Origin: CAYNNP01 sp964398215
GTDB taxonomy: Bacteria; Planctomycetota; Planctomycetia; Pirellulales; Pirellulaceae
Direction: 5' to 3'
NCBI GenBank assembly: GCA_964398215.1
Contig: CAYNNP010000004.1
Location: 3,803 to 67,802 of the forward strand
Length of the DNA stretch: 64,000 nucleotides
The first letter of the stretch is position 1, and every line of letters starts with the position of its first letter. Positions 17,686 through 26,342 of this stretch are shown one piece after another. The notes below the pieces were generated by a model. That model searched no databases. It was given only the letters and a program-made list of their open reading frames with translations, and was not told the origin of the DNA. The translations under genes were made by a program, and so were the position numbers.

Positions 17686-18978
17686 GTGAAAAACTTTTTA
17701 TTCCTACTGACAATTTCTGCTCTCGCAGGTTTCGGGGTCGCTTGGGGAATCAACTACACGAGCTACGACAGGTTCGAGGGTGCTCTTGGGCCGATGAAGT
17801 TAGATCGCGTCGTTAACGCGAAAAATGTGATCCAAGAGCTGGAAAAGACCTACGAATCTAGTGAGGGCTTTCCCAAGGCCGAAATGGTAGGGGAATCGCG
17901 GCACGATTTTGGAGCGATGTCGCCAGGTGATAACGGTGAACATGTATTCGTGATCAAGAATACTGGTGATCAGCCTTTGACATTGGAGCTGGGGGCAACC
18001 ACGTGTAAGTGCACGTTGGGAGAATTGAGCCAAGGGAGTCTGAAACCTGGCGAGCAAACGGATATCAAGTTGTCGTGGACGGTAAAAACGACGGAAGACT
18101 TCTTTGAGCAGAATGCTGAGATCCGAACCAATGACCCGGCTGCTCCTGCACTGCGGCTAGTCGTCGCTGGCAAAGTGGTCAAAGACATCGCGATGGAACC
18201 AACGGATTGGTCTTTTGGTGCGGCTGTCTCCGGAGAAGAATTCGTAACAGAAGGCAAGATCTACTCTTTCATGGATTCATCGATTGAGCCTTTGGAAGAT
18301 GCCCTGAGTTTTGCCAACAAGAGATTGAGCGAGTTGACAACGTTTGAGTTTGAAGAGCTTGATCCGGCGAAAGAGTTCGGTGGCATCAAAGATTCATCCA
18401 AAGCGTTCAAAGATGCAACGCAAGTATTCAAGGTTACGGCTACTACCAAGCCGGGAATGCGACAAGGTGCTGTTTCAACGCAACTGTACTTCAGATTCAA
18501 AATCCTTGGCGCTGACGGCAAGGTTTTTGAAGACGCCGAAGGTGGCAACGAATTCCTGACTCAAGTGGATGTTTCAGGTCGGGTCATGGGTAGCCTGAGC
18601 CTGATGCCAAGCCAACGAGTTACAAACGTAAGTGGGTCATACCTGTACAATTTTGGGGCGATTAAGAAGGGTGACTCTTTGAAAGCAACAACCCTGATGG
18701 CTCACCATGGATCCCAGTTCAAGAATAGTAATTTGTCGGTTGTTGACATCACACCGAAAGAGGGACTGAAAGTCTCGATCAGAGAAAAGCTGACGCGAAA
18801 GAGATCAAAGGTTTATGAACTGGAGATTGAAATTGTGCCGCAAGACGAGCCGATGTCTTACTTAGGGCAGAACGGAGAGGACTTTGGACGGTTTTGGATC
18901 GAATCAGACAATCCTAAAGTCGCTCGGATGCAGGTAGGCATCAAATTTGCTGTCGATGCGAAAAAGAAAAGCGATTAA
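17686..18978 (+). CDS. Membrane-anchored DUF1573 protein
   Basis: This 430-residue protein starts at a GTG with a single N-terminal membrane helix or uncleaved signal (residues 2-22). Residues from about 68 contain HDFGAMSPGDNGEHVFVIKN, followed by TTCKCT, which is the DUF1573 pattern: an immunoglobulin-like, ASH/Hydin-type beta-sandwich with a conserved Cys segment. The remainder looks like two further beta-sandwich domains. DUF1573 proteins are extracytoplasmic and often sit beside redox or cytochrome genes; here the next gene, two bases downstream of the stop in the longest frame, is a cytochrome-containing lipoprotein, so a shared operon is very likely. Confidence 0.85.
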   Translation: MKNFLFLLTISALAGFGVAWGINYTSYDRFEGALGPMKLDRVVNAKNVIQELEKTYESSEGFPKAEMVGESRHDFGAMSPGDNGEHVFVIKNTGDQPLTLELGATTCKCTLGELSQGSLKPGEQTDIKLSWTVKTTEDFFEQNAEIRTNDPAAPALRLVVAGKVVKDIAMEPTDWSFGAAVSGEEFVTEGKIYSFMDSSIEPLEDALSFANKRLSELTTFEFEELDPAKEFGGIKDSSKAFKDATQVFKVTATTKPGMRQGAVSTQLYFRFKILGADGKVFEDAEGGNEFLTQVDVSGRVMGSLSLMPSQRVTNVSGSYLYNFGAIKKGDSLKATTLMAHHGSQFKNSNLSVVDITPKEGLKVSIREKLTRKRSKVYELEIEIVPQDEPMSYLGQNGEDFGRFWIESDNPKVARMQVGIKFAVDAKKKSD

Positions 18979-19076
18979 ACTTGATGAATCGATACTTTAC
19001 CGAACGTTGTATTCTTGTCCGCATAGCGCGTTCGGTTTCGACATCTGTGATTGGTTGGAATCAAAGGAGTGAGAAG

Positions 19077-20672
19077 GTGATTCAGTTGTTGTCGCGTGGG
19101 GTGCTAAGCTGCCTCTTGTTTGCATGTCTCTGCGTTTTGCCTGGCTGCTATTTTCAAAATGCTGTTGGACAGGTAGAGATTGTCCCGACGCCAGAGCCTG
19201 ACAAGAAAGCAACTCCTGAGGTCATCCCAACTCCCGATGGAATTGCCGAACGGATTGCTAAGAATACACCTGACAAAAAACCGGTTGACTACGATAGCTG
19301 GCCCAAACCGGATGTTGCGTTATTCATCACTGGTCAGCAAAACGGTTACATTGAACCGTGCGGTTGTACAGGGCTCGATAAACAGAAGGGCGGTGTTGCG
19401 CGACGTATGACGATGATGAAGGAGCTGCAGCAAAAGGGCTGGGACCTTCTGCCAATCGATTCGGGCAACCAAATTCGTCGCAGTGTACCGCAGGCATCGA
19501 TCAAATTAAGTTGGTCCTCCGAAGCACTGAAGCAAATGAAATACGAAGCTGTTGGCTTCGGTCCTGACGACATGCGGCTTCGCGAGTTGGATTTGCTGCA
19601 AGTTGCGATGGCGGATTCGCCAGAGTCGGCAACCTTCGTTTCGGGCAACGTTGTGCTGATTGACCCAGATGCGATGCCGAGCTTCAAAGTCGTCACTCGG
19701 GGAAAGTTCAAGATTGGGATCACAACGATCTTGGACCCTGCCGCTATCAAAAACCAACTCAGTGAAGACGTCACTATCAGCGCTCCGGTTGAAGCTGCTC
19801 AGAAGTCTTTGGACAAAATGAACGCAGCCGGCGCCAACTATCGTGTGCTTGCTTTCTTTGGGGTCGATGAATCCAACGAAGAGGACGCAGTCGAACTGAT
19901 CAAGAAAGTGAAAGGATACGACTTGGTTGTTGTATCTGGCAGTCATGGTGAACCGACGTACCAGCCAGCCAGAATTGAAGGCACCAAGACCGACATGATT
20001 TTGACTGGTTACAAAGGCATGTATGTTGGGTTGGTTGGCTTGTACGATGGCAGGCCGATGCGATACGCGCGAGTCGCTCTCACTGACAAGTTTTCGGATG
20101 CCAAAGAGATGCGGCAGCTAATGGGCGAATACCAAGAGCAACTCAAGCAACTTGGGCTGGATGGACTGGGGCTCGAACCGATTCCTCATAGTAGCGGACA
20201 AGAATTTGTTGGCTCGAAATCCTGCAAGAAATGCCATGAACTGGCTTACGACATCTGGGAGTCTTCCGACCACTTTTTGGCGACAAAACACATTGTGGAA
20301 CCCACCCAAGATCGTGGAGACGTGGCGCGGCACTTTGATCCTGAATGCTTGAGTTGTCATGTGACTGGCTGGATCCCCCAGAACTACCATCCGTATGAAT
20401 CGGGTTTTCTGGCCCTGGAAAGCGGTGCGCATTTGACAGGCAATGGCTGTGAGAATTGCCATGGCCCTGGTAAGAAGCACGTTGAAGTGGAAACTCAAGG
20501 ATCTGGAGCTTCTGATGCCGAAAAAGCGAAGTGGCGAAAGGAAATGGATTTGCCGATTGACAAAGCACGAGACCACTGCATGAAATGTCACGACTTGGAT
20601 AACAGTCCGGAGTTTGGCGAACCAGGTGCATTCGAGGACATTTACTGGCCCGAGATCGAACACAACGAGTGA
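19077..20672 (+). CDS. Lipoprotein: phosphoesterase-like domain fused to tetrahaem cytochrome c554-like domain
   Basis: The GTG at 19077 is preceded seven bases earlier by AAGGAG (19064-19069) and opens a lipoprotein signal ending in the lipobox LPGC (Cys24), so I choose it over the open frame starting at 18981. The product is 531 residues. About residues 80-350 resemble the 5'-nucleotidase/calcineurin-like phosphoesterase fold: ALFITGQQNGYIEPCGCTG and GGVARR near the start, GSHGEP later; the usual metal-ligand motifs are degenerate. The C-terminal part has four CxxCH motifs (starting at about residues 383, 424, 458 and 501: CKKCH, CLSCH, CENCH, CMKCH) with the spacing of cytochrome c554-type proteins. 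It would be anchored in a membrane facing the periplasm or surface and pass electrons. The DUF1573 gene precedes it in the same transcript. Confidence 0.88.
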   Translation: MIQLLSRGVLSCLLFACLCVLPGCYFQNAVGQVEIVPTPEPDKKATPEVIPTPDGIAERIAKNTPDKKPVDYDSWPKPDVALFITGQQNGYIEPCGCTGLDKQKGGVARRMTMMKELQQKGWDLLPIDSGNQIRRSVPQASIKLSWSSEALKQMKYEAVGFGPDDMRLRELDLLQVAMADSPESATFVSGNVVLIDPDAMPSFKVVTRGKFKIGITTILDPAAIKNQLSEDVTISAPVEAAQKSLDKMNAAGANYRVLAFFGVDESNEEDAVELIKKVKGYDLVVVSGSHGEPTYQPARIEGTKTDMILTGYKGMYVGLVGLYDGRPMRYARVALTDKFSDAKEMRQLMGEYQEQLKQLGLDGLGLEPIPHSSGQEFVGSKSCKKCHELAYDIWESSDHFLATKHIVEPTQDRGDVARHFDPECLSCHVTGWIPQNYHPYESGFLALESGAHLTGNGCENCHGPGKKHVEVETQGSGASDAEKAKWRKEMDLPIDKARDHCMKCHDLDNSPEFGEPGAFEDIYWPEIEHNE

Positions 20673-20705
20673 GTCGTACGCTGAAGTCTATCAGCCAGCG
20701 ATCTC

Positions 20706-21059
20706 TTAAAAGCTGGCCGGCAACGACGGCAATGCGGTTGCCGTTTCATCGGGATTGGCGGTCACAACCCAGCCTGTGCCGCTTTGAACATAGCTAATTC
20801 GATATAGAATCGAGTCGTGTGAGTATGAGTACTCGATTGGCGCTGGCGGATCCCCGTCATTCATTGCTTTGATCGCAAGGCCCAAAACCGTGATCGGTCC
20901 GGTGGCATGCTGCTCGCTCTCAATCCGTTTAGCTTCGATTCGTAGTGCCGTACTTAGGTGGCGTTGGTATACCGCCGCAAGTGCAGAAGTCGTCAGGATC
21001 ACAATCATGACGATCAAAAGAGCGTAGCCGCTACGAGCTTTCCTTTTGCGATTGTTCAT
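20706..21059 (-). CDS. Small GspK/PilX-like minor pseudopilin, system 1
   Basis: The 117-residue product has a short basic leader and the hydrophobic helix SGYALLIVMIVILTTSALAAV. This resembles the GspK/PilX type start, where the Glu at position 5 of the mature protein is missing (here Val/Met), as is usual for the tip subunit GspK. The rest is a small soluble domain without the large insert normally found in GspK (about 300 residues). Its ATG overlaps the stop of the upstream gene by four bases. It is the last gene of the system 1 operon, in the place of GspK after G-, I- and J-like genes. Confidence 0.72.
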   Translation of the reverse strand: MNNRKRKARSGYALLIVMIVILTTSALAAVYQRHLSTALRIEAKRIESEQHATGPITVLGLAIKAMNDGDPPAPIEYSYSHDSILYRISYVQSGTGWVVTANPDETATALPSLPASF

Positions 21060-21577
21060 GGCAGGTCCGATGTTTGAAACGTGTAGGTTTCAGTCACGCC
21101 ACCAAACTCAAAATCGAGATTGATCGAGAGCGTGATTCCATCGGTCAAGAATTGAACGGAATCCACATGCCTCGCAACCGTATAAACGTTCCCCGAAAGA
21201 AAGTCATTGCGGGTCAATGTGGAACCATCAAGGACGTACTGGATCACTCGGTCAGGTGCGATCCAATCCGCCAAACTGTTTTCGTCACCATCGAAACAAA
21301 GTCTGAGTTCCGTTTGTGAAGGAATCAATTTGCCTACCAGTTGACCATGCTTTGGGTCACCGTCAGGCATGTCGTGACTTGAACCTGAAAGATCGCGTCG
21401 CAACGATTCAATAGCCAAGCGAGCCTCACTTGCGATTTGTGCTTGCGCGATATTCTGCGACATGCCTCGCGACAAATCAAACGCAACACTTGCTGCCATC
21501 GCTGAAACAACGCCAGCTAGCATCGTCGCTATAGTAACTTCCAAGAGGCTAATGCCGCGTCGGTGCTTGGTGATCAC
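21056..21577 (-). CDS. GspJ/PilW-like minor pseudopilin, system 1
   Basis: The start is the GTG at 21577, whose GTGA overlaps the TGA of the upstream gene; the frame is open further upstream but only inside that gene. The 173-residue product begins VITKHRRG-ISLLEVTIATMLAG, a class III prepilin leader with cleavage after Gly and Glu at position 5. After the helix comes a segment with repeated Arg/Leu and a beta-rich globular domain, as in GspJ/PilW subunits. Both ends overlap neighbours by four bases, indicating translational coupling. Confidence 0.82.
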   Translation of the reverse strand: MITKHRRGISLLEVTIATMLAGVVSAMAASVAFDLSRGMSQNIAQAQIASEARLAIESLRRDLSGSSHDMPDGDPKHGQLVGKLIPSQTELRLCFDGDENSLADWIAPDRVIQYVLDGSTLTRNDFLSGNVYTVARHVDSVQFLTDGITLSINLDFEFGGVTETYTFQTSDLP

Positions 21578-22365
21578 AGGTTGTCTCCTGGTTCCAGTAC
21601 AGCCGATGCCCCACCCAATGATGTTTTGGCGACACTTACTACTTTGGGCGGAAGCCGGGGGCGAACCAACATTGCATCCACGACTATGAATGCAGTTTCT
21701 GGGCCACCCTTGAGCCTGGCTCTCAAGACGCCAGAGTTGACGGCATAAGAGCCGATGAATTTCCAAGATTTTCCGTCATAGACCAAGTCATTTCCCTCAA
21801 CCGTTTGGTCAACAGGGACCGTATCTAATAGCGAAGCGCCATCGAAAATTTCAAGTTGAGTATTCATTCCCCAGACTGAGAGTGTCGCCCAATAGAAAAA
21901 GACTTGGTACTCGTCTGGCGGTAGTGAGTCTTGTCGGAACTGTGCCCACGAGCCAGTTTCGCCAGTCGAATAATGGAAGTGAGATCTATTTCGATAGGAG
22001 TTCGTTTGAGCCCATGAGACCCAGCTATGAGGGTCAGATGGATCCTTGTATGTCCTGAATCGTGGTGAGCCATCTTGGTTGTCCACAATGTACACATCAT
22101 TTTTAGGAAGCACCGAATCGCGGGGCAAGACCGTCGACTCGAGTCGCCCATAGGCACCAAGCTTGCGAGCCCACGGTTCGGGAGCCTGATTGATCGCAAT
22201 CGATTCCGTTGGCAATAGTTGTTTCAAGCGATTTGCTTGACGCGTCTGGATCACGCTCATCGAGTACAGTCCCATCATGCCAATGGACATCAGCACCATC
22301 GCAACCTGAACTTCCAGGTAGGATGATGCTGTACGATGTCGATTGAGTGATGGAGTGTGACTCAT
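21574..22365 (-). CDS. PilV/GspI-like minor pseudopilin with variant leader, system 1
   Basis: The 263-residue protein has a prepilin-like N-terminus (SSYLEVQVAMVLMSIGMMGLYSM), but the residue before the expected cleavage point is Ser rather than Gly, so processing by the prepilin peptidase may be inefficient or absent. The Glu at position 5 after SYL is present in a shifted register. The globular part contains TTT-poor, beta-rich sequence with several Trp residues and no family I can name. Its position between the G-like and J-like genes fits GspI/PilV. Confidence 0.72.
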   Translation of the reverse strand: MSHTPSLNRHRTASSYLEVQVAMVLMSIGMMGLYSMSVIQTRQANRLKQLLPTESIAINQAPEPWARKLGAYGRLESTVLPRDSVLPKNDVYIVDNQDGSPRFRTYKDPSDPHSWVSWAQTNSYRNRSHFHYSTGETGSWAQFRQDSLPPDEYQVFFYWATLSVWGMNTQLEIFDGASLLDTVPVDQTVEGNDLVYDGKSWKFIGSYAVNSGVLRARLKGGPETAFIVVDAMLVRPRLPPKVVSVAKTSLGGASAVLEPGDNL

Positions 22366-22374
22366 AAGTTTGAA

Positions 22375-22857
22375 TCAGAATGCCGGAGTTAGAGAAGGCA
22401 CCGTACCACTGATCGTACTTGTCGGACCGTTAACGGCGCCCCCAATGGTTCCTGATTCGTCAATGCTGAACGCTCCTTGCCAAGCTCCGTTATAGACAGG
22501 AGTGCCCAGGTTGTTGAAATTTCGCCGAGTTGCCGAAGCTTGAAAGCCATCGTCATTTGCTGAAACAATCGAGAACTCGTACCTAGGTACGGAGCTCACG
22601 AAATCGCTATCCAGCAAACCTTCATCGATCAGCGCCACCATATTGGGCGCATAGGTTCGGTTTTCAATCCAATAGAATCGTTGTGCTGTATTGATCGAAC
22701 GCAAGCACGCACCAGCGACATCGGCGTGCGACTGCTCCATGGTTCTCATGACGCGTGGCGCTGAAAAGCTGATCAGGATCCCCAAAATTGTCATCGTGAT
22801 AATGATCTCGATCAACGAGAACCCGGATCTTTCACGTCGCTTGTTGCCGTTGCTCAA
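22375..22857 (-). CDS. GspG/GspH-like pseudopilin, system 1
   Basis: The 160-residue product starts at TTG (22857), whose TTGA overlaps the stop of the GspF gene. The leader SNGNKRRERSG-FSLIEIIITMTILGILI is a textbook class III prepilin cleavage and methylation site. The AQRFYWIENRTYAPNMVALIDEGLL segment resembles the alpha-beta region of GspG/PilE subunits (a Tyr-containing loop after the helix and repeated -DL/EGLL). A GspG-like or GspH-like role is possible; the larger pseudopilin gene at the head of the operon is the better candidate for the major subunit. Confidence 0.85.
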   Translation of the reverse strand: MSNGNKRRERSGFSLIEIIITMTILGILISFSAPRVMRTMEQSHADVAGACLRSINTAQRFYWIENRTYAPNMVALIDEGLLDSDFVSSVPRYEFSIVSANDDGFQASATRRNFNNLGTPVYNGAWQGAFSIDESGTIGGAVNGPTSTISGTVPSLTPAF

Positions 22858-23951
22858 TTTACGTTCCCCGCCATTTCGAACATGGGAATGTAGATCGCAA
22901 GCATCACAACGCTGATGATTCCACCCATCACCATGATGATTGCAGGTTCAGCAAGTTTGGTGACGCGGCCCATGAACGCTTGTGTTTTTTCGCGATAGTA
23001 GGGTGCGATCTCATCCATGACTCTGCCCAGTCTGGCTGACTCCTCACCTACTCGAACTGCGTTGATCATCATCGCGGTGAATAGGCCAGATTCTTCCAAG
23101 CCCTCAGCCAAGGCGCGACCAGCAGCCATCCGGTTGCGTGCGTTTTCGATAGCGTCTTTGTAGGGAGGTTGGTCCTTGAATACGTCAGCCAGTGTGCTCA
23201 TCGTTTCCAAGATTGGAACGCCACTGCGTAGCAGCAATGCCAAATTCGATGAAAATCGGTACATCGAAGCCTGGATGACCAAATCCCCGACTACGGGTAT
23301 CGCGACCAAAACACTAATGGAACGCCGTCGACCGTCATCCGTTTTTAACCAACGCCTCGTCCCATAGACCGAAGCTCCCAGAGCAAACATCACGTAGATA
23401 CCATATTCGGCGATGTAGTCACTGACATCGAGCACGAAAACAGTGATGTCAGGGAGTTCAGCGCCCATCTCTTTGAACATGTCACCAAACGTTGGCACAA
23501 CGAACCATAGCATGACCAGGACGACCAAAACGGCTACTAAAATCAGCACGCATGGGTAGATCATCGAGCCAATGAATTTGCTTCGCGTCTGAGCTGCTTC
23601 ACGAATCTGTTGGTTAAGATCGCTTAGCACTTCGTCTAGCTTTCCCGTCGTTTCACCAGTGGCGATCATTGCGACCCAGTGGATGGGAAAAAGATTGTCA
23701 TCGCTTGATTCAATCGCTTGATGCAGCGAAGCTCCCGACGCAACTCGCTCGGTAACTTCTCGCATAGTGGTTTGCAGTTCGCGGCTCAGGTTCTGGTCCG
23801 CCGCGATCGTCAACGCGCGCAGCATCGGAGTCCCGGATGCCAGTAGCGATCCGAATTGCTGAAAGAAAGTCATCTTGTCGTCGAGCGTCGCGCGATTATG
23901 TGTCTTGGATGACACACGTGCACGAGCGAGACACCACTGGGCAATGGACAT
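22854..23951 (-). CDS. GspF/PilC-type inner-membrane platform protein, system 1
   Basis: The 365-residue protein contains the two T2SSF domains: the first from about residue 28 (FFQQFGSLLASGTPMLRAL...IATGETTGKLDEVL), then the membrane hairpin with MIYPCVLILVAVLVVLVMLW, a second cytoplasmic domain (LLLRSGVPILETM...VRVGEESARLGRVMDEI), and a final helix ending IPMFEMAGNVN. Family members of about 400 residues form the rotating platform that connects the ATPase to pseudopilin assembly. It lacks the extra N-terminal region of longer homologues. It lies between GspE and the pseudopilins, with an overlap at its 3' end. Confidence 0.93.
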   Translation of the reverse strand: MSIAQWCLARARVSSKTHNRATLDDKMTFFQQFGSLLASGTPMLRALTIAADQNLSRELQTTMREVTERVASGASLHQAIESSDDNLFPIHWVAMIATGETTGKLDEVLSDLNQQIREAAQTRSKFIGSMIYPCVLILVAVLVVLVMLWFVVPTFGDMFKEMGAELPDITVFVLDVSDYIAEYGIYVMFALGASVYGTRRWLKTDDGRRRSISVLVAIPVVGDLVIQASMYRFSSNLALLLRSGVPILETMSTLADVFKDQPPYKDAIENARNRMAAGRALAEGLEESGLFTAMMINAVRVGEESARLGRVMDEIAPYYREKTQAFMGRVTKLAEPAIIMVMGGIISVVMLAIYIPMFEMAGNVN

Positions 23952-23988
23952 GGACTTCTTTTTTTAAACGGTTGGTTGAACTGAAAAA

Positions 23989-25746
23989 CTAGTGAGCACT
24001 CAAGCTACGAGCTTCTTCGATACTTGTTTCACCCAGTACGACTTTTGCGATCGCACTTTGGTGCAACATGGACATGCCATCTTCCATGGCGACTTTTTGC
24101 ATGTCAGTGACACTGGCACGCTTCTGTATCATGGCCTTGATTTTTGGAATCACACGCACGATCTCGAACACCGCAACACGGCCTCGATAACCTGTGTCGC
24201 GACATGAACCACATCCAACTGGACGAAAGATAGTGGTTCCAGTTGGGACACGAAGCGTTTTTGCCTGATCATCTTTTAACGCTAGTGGTGCTTTGCATTC
24301 TGAGCAAAGTCGGCGTAGCAATCGTTGTGCCACAAGGCAGCGGAGTGTGCTGGACAACAGAAATGGTTCGATCCCCATATCGCCAAGACGCGTGATGCTG
24401 CTAAGTGCGTCGTTGGTGTGCAATGTAGAGAAAACGAAGTGCCCTGTTAGTGCGGCCCGCATGCAAATTCCGGCAGTCTCATTGTCCCGGACCTCACCAA
24501 CCATGATGACATCAGGGTCTTGCCGCAAGAATGAACGTAGTGCGTTTGCGAAAGTCAGTCCGACTTTGGCCCGCGTCTGAACTTGGTTGATGCCGTTGAA
24601 TTTGAATTCAACAGGATCTTCGACGGTACAAATGTTGGTTCCGTCGTCGTTCAAAGAATTCAGGCAGGAATACAGCGTTGTACTTTTACCGCTACCCGTC
24701 GGCCCTGTGACCAACATCAATCCATGGGGGCTTCTGATTGTTTCGGAGAGGTCACGGAATTGCCTCTCGTCCAAACCAAGCTTACGAAGATCGTGAGGCA
24801 CAGCTTCCTTGTCCAGAACCCGCATCACGATTTTTTCGCCATAAACGGTCGGGCAAGTGTTCACCCGCATATCAACACGATGAGTGCTGCTTCGCAATGC
24901 AATTGCACCATCCTGAGGTAACCGCCGCTCGGCGATGTCCATTTTACTCAGAACCTTTAACCGGCTGAGAACAGCATTGAGCAATGACATTGGAGGTGGC
25001 TGAACCTCGGAAAGCATTCCATCGATACGCAATCTGACTCGGCAATGTTCTTCGTAGGGCTCGATATGAATATCGCTCGCGCCCGTCTTCAAAGCTTGCT
25101 CAAAAATCCCATTGACATAGCGAATGATCCGCCCGTCTCTACCCGGCGGCGGCGCTTGATCCAAGTGGACGACTTCTGTGGCTTGCTGTGCTTCGTCATC
25201 ATCAAGTTCGTCTTCGTCATCAACTTCTTCAAAGCTGGCCGTTGTACTAGCGGTTACCATCCGATTGCTCCACGCACCTTCTTCGTAAAGGACGCTGAGG
25301 AGTTTTTCGATAACGGTTAGCGGCGAGAACATCGGTCGCATTTGGCGACCGGTCAGCAATTTGATTTCATCAGCCAACAAAAGCGAGTCGGGTGCAAAGA
25401 CCGCAACTTCAAGGGTTTTGCCGTCATCCGAAAGCGGTGCGATCAAGTGATCACGACACAGACGGCTTGGCAATATGTTGGCGATTTCAGGATCAACCGG
25501 CGGTGGGGCGTCAGCTGGTGGATCGAAAACCGGCATCAAGTAGTGGTTTGCATAGGCCGTCGCAATCAGTTCTTCGGTTGCCAGCCCAGCACGAATCAGT
25601 GACTCTTCAAGAGTCCCTTCATCTTTGTTTGGGTTATTGATCCAGTCTTCCAGTTTGTCAGGGTCAAGCTGGTTCGACGAGTCCAGGATTCGCAAGATCA
25701 ATTGATCTTCGACTGCGGACTGAAGTGTTGAATGTAGAGTGCTCAT
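23989..25746 (-). CDS. GspE/PilB-type assembly ATPase, system 1
   Basis: The 585-residue protein has an N-terminal domain of the T2SSE_N/MshEN type followed by the catalytic core. The Walker A motif is GPTGSGKST, the Asp box (VEDPVEFKF) and Walker B (PDVIMVGEVRD) follow, then the His box (TGHFVFSTLHTND). Near the C-terminus two CxxC pairs, CSEC and CGSC, form the zinc-binding element found in GspE/PilB but not in PilT. It drives pseudopilus or pilus extension from the cytoplasmic face. A run of acidic residues (about 170-195) links the two domains. Its ATG overlaps the stop of the PilP-like gene. Confidence 0.96.
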   Translation of the reverse strand: MSTLHSTLQSAVEDQLILRILDSSNQLDPDKLEDWINNPNKDEGTLEESLIRAGLATEELIATAYANHYLMPVFDPPADAPPPVDPEIANILPSRLCRDHLIAPLSDDGKTLEVAVFAPDSLLLADEIKLLTGRQMRPMFSPLTVIEKLLSVLYEEGAWSNRMVTASTTASFEEVDDEDELDDDEAQQATEVVHLDQAPPPGRDGRIIRYVNGIFEQALKTGASDIHIEPYEEHCRVRLRIDGMLSEVQPPPMSLLNAVLSRLKVLSKMDIAERRLPQDGAIALRSSTHRVDMRVNTCPTVYGEKIVMRVLDKEAVPHDLRKLGLDERQFRDLSETIRSPHGLMLVTGPTGSGKSTTLYSCLNSLNDDGTNICTVEDPVEFKFNGINQVQTRAKVGLTFANALRSFLRQDPDVIMVGEVRDNETAGICMRAALTGHFVFSTLHTNDALSSITRLGDMGIEPFLLSSTLRCLVAQRLLRRLCSECKAPLALKDDQAKTLRVPTGTTIFRPVGCGSCRDTGYRGRVAVFEIVRVIPKIKAMIQKRASVTDMQKVAMEDGMSMLHQSAIAKVVLGETSIEEARSLSAH

Positions 25747-26342
25747 ATCAATGTTCCACGATTGCGGAAGTTAACTTCTTTGGACTGAGATGTTGCATCG
25801 GTGGGTGGGGCTGCAGCTTTCGGCAATTCCACATTGGGTGTTGCCGGTTGCACCGGCGATTTCAAACCGACTGTTTTGCGTTTGGTCTTTTGCACGTCGA
25901 TCGTCTTGTCATTGAATCGAACGACAATGTGAGTGTGGTAAATTGCAACCACCTCGCATTCTTTGACTTCACGTTCGTGCGTTGGGATTTGGTCGCCGAC
26001 CTGGACCGTCTGTTGGTTGACAGTTGCAACAACGAATTTCCCAAGACTTGCGCTACCGGTGTAGTTGATCAGCGAACGAATTTTTTCATCCGATGGCCCG
26101 AGATCCGCTTGTGGTAGCTCGGCTTTCGTTTCGACAGCAACCTGTACCGGTTTGAAATCAAAAGGGTCACGCTGGGTGTCTGGTGTGGGCGGTGACTTCA
26201 AGTCGCTCACCTTCCAGCCGACGACCTTGCACTTGATGGTGTCATCGCCCAGATCAAGAGGCTTCGCTGGCGGCCAGCCCATGTACAGGGCAGATGCCAG
26301 TACCATTAAAGGTGGTGCGTATTTTTTTGCGTTAGGATTCAT
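25743..26342 (-). CDS. PilP/GspC-like periplasmic protein, system 1
   Basis: This 199-residue protein has a short N-terminal hydrophobic segment (about residues 9-24), a Pro-rich linker, and a small beta-domain (about 95-165) in which GKFVVATVNQQ and VVAIYHTHIVVRF read as paired strands. That plan, membrane anchor, disordered linker and a homology-region-like beta-barrel, matches PilP and the HR domain of GspC, which link the inner-membrane platform to the secretin. The assignment rests mainly on architecture and on its position between the PilO-like gene and GspE, with four-base overlaps on both sides. No secretin gene is present in the window. Confidence 0.65.
   Translation of the reverse strand: MNPNAKKYAPPLMVLASALYMGWPPAKPLDLGDDTIKCKVVGWKVSDLKSPPTPDTQRDPFDFKPVQVAVETKAELPQADLGPSDEKIRSLINYTGSASLGKFVVATVNQQTVQVGDQIPTHEREVKECEVVAIYHTHIVVRFNDKTIDVQKTKRKTVGLKSPVQPATPNVELPKAAAPPTDATSQSKEVNFRNRGTLI

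Noticed and set aside
20118..20663. Overlapping minus-strand frames of 160-180 codons
   Set aside because: They are antisense to the cytochrome part of the lipoprotein gene and show no features of a protein.
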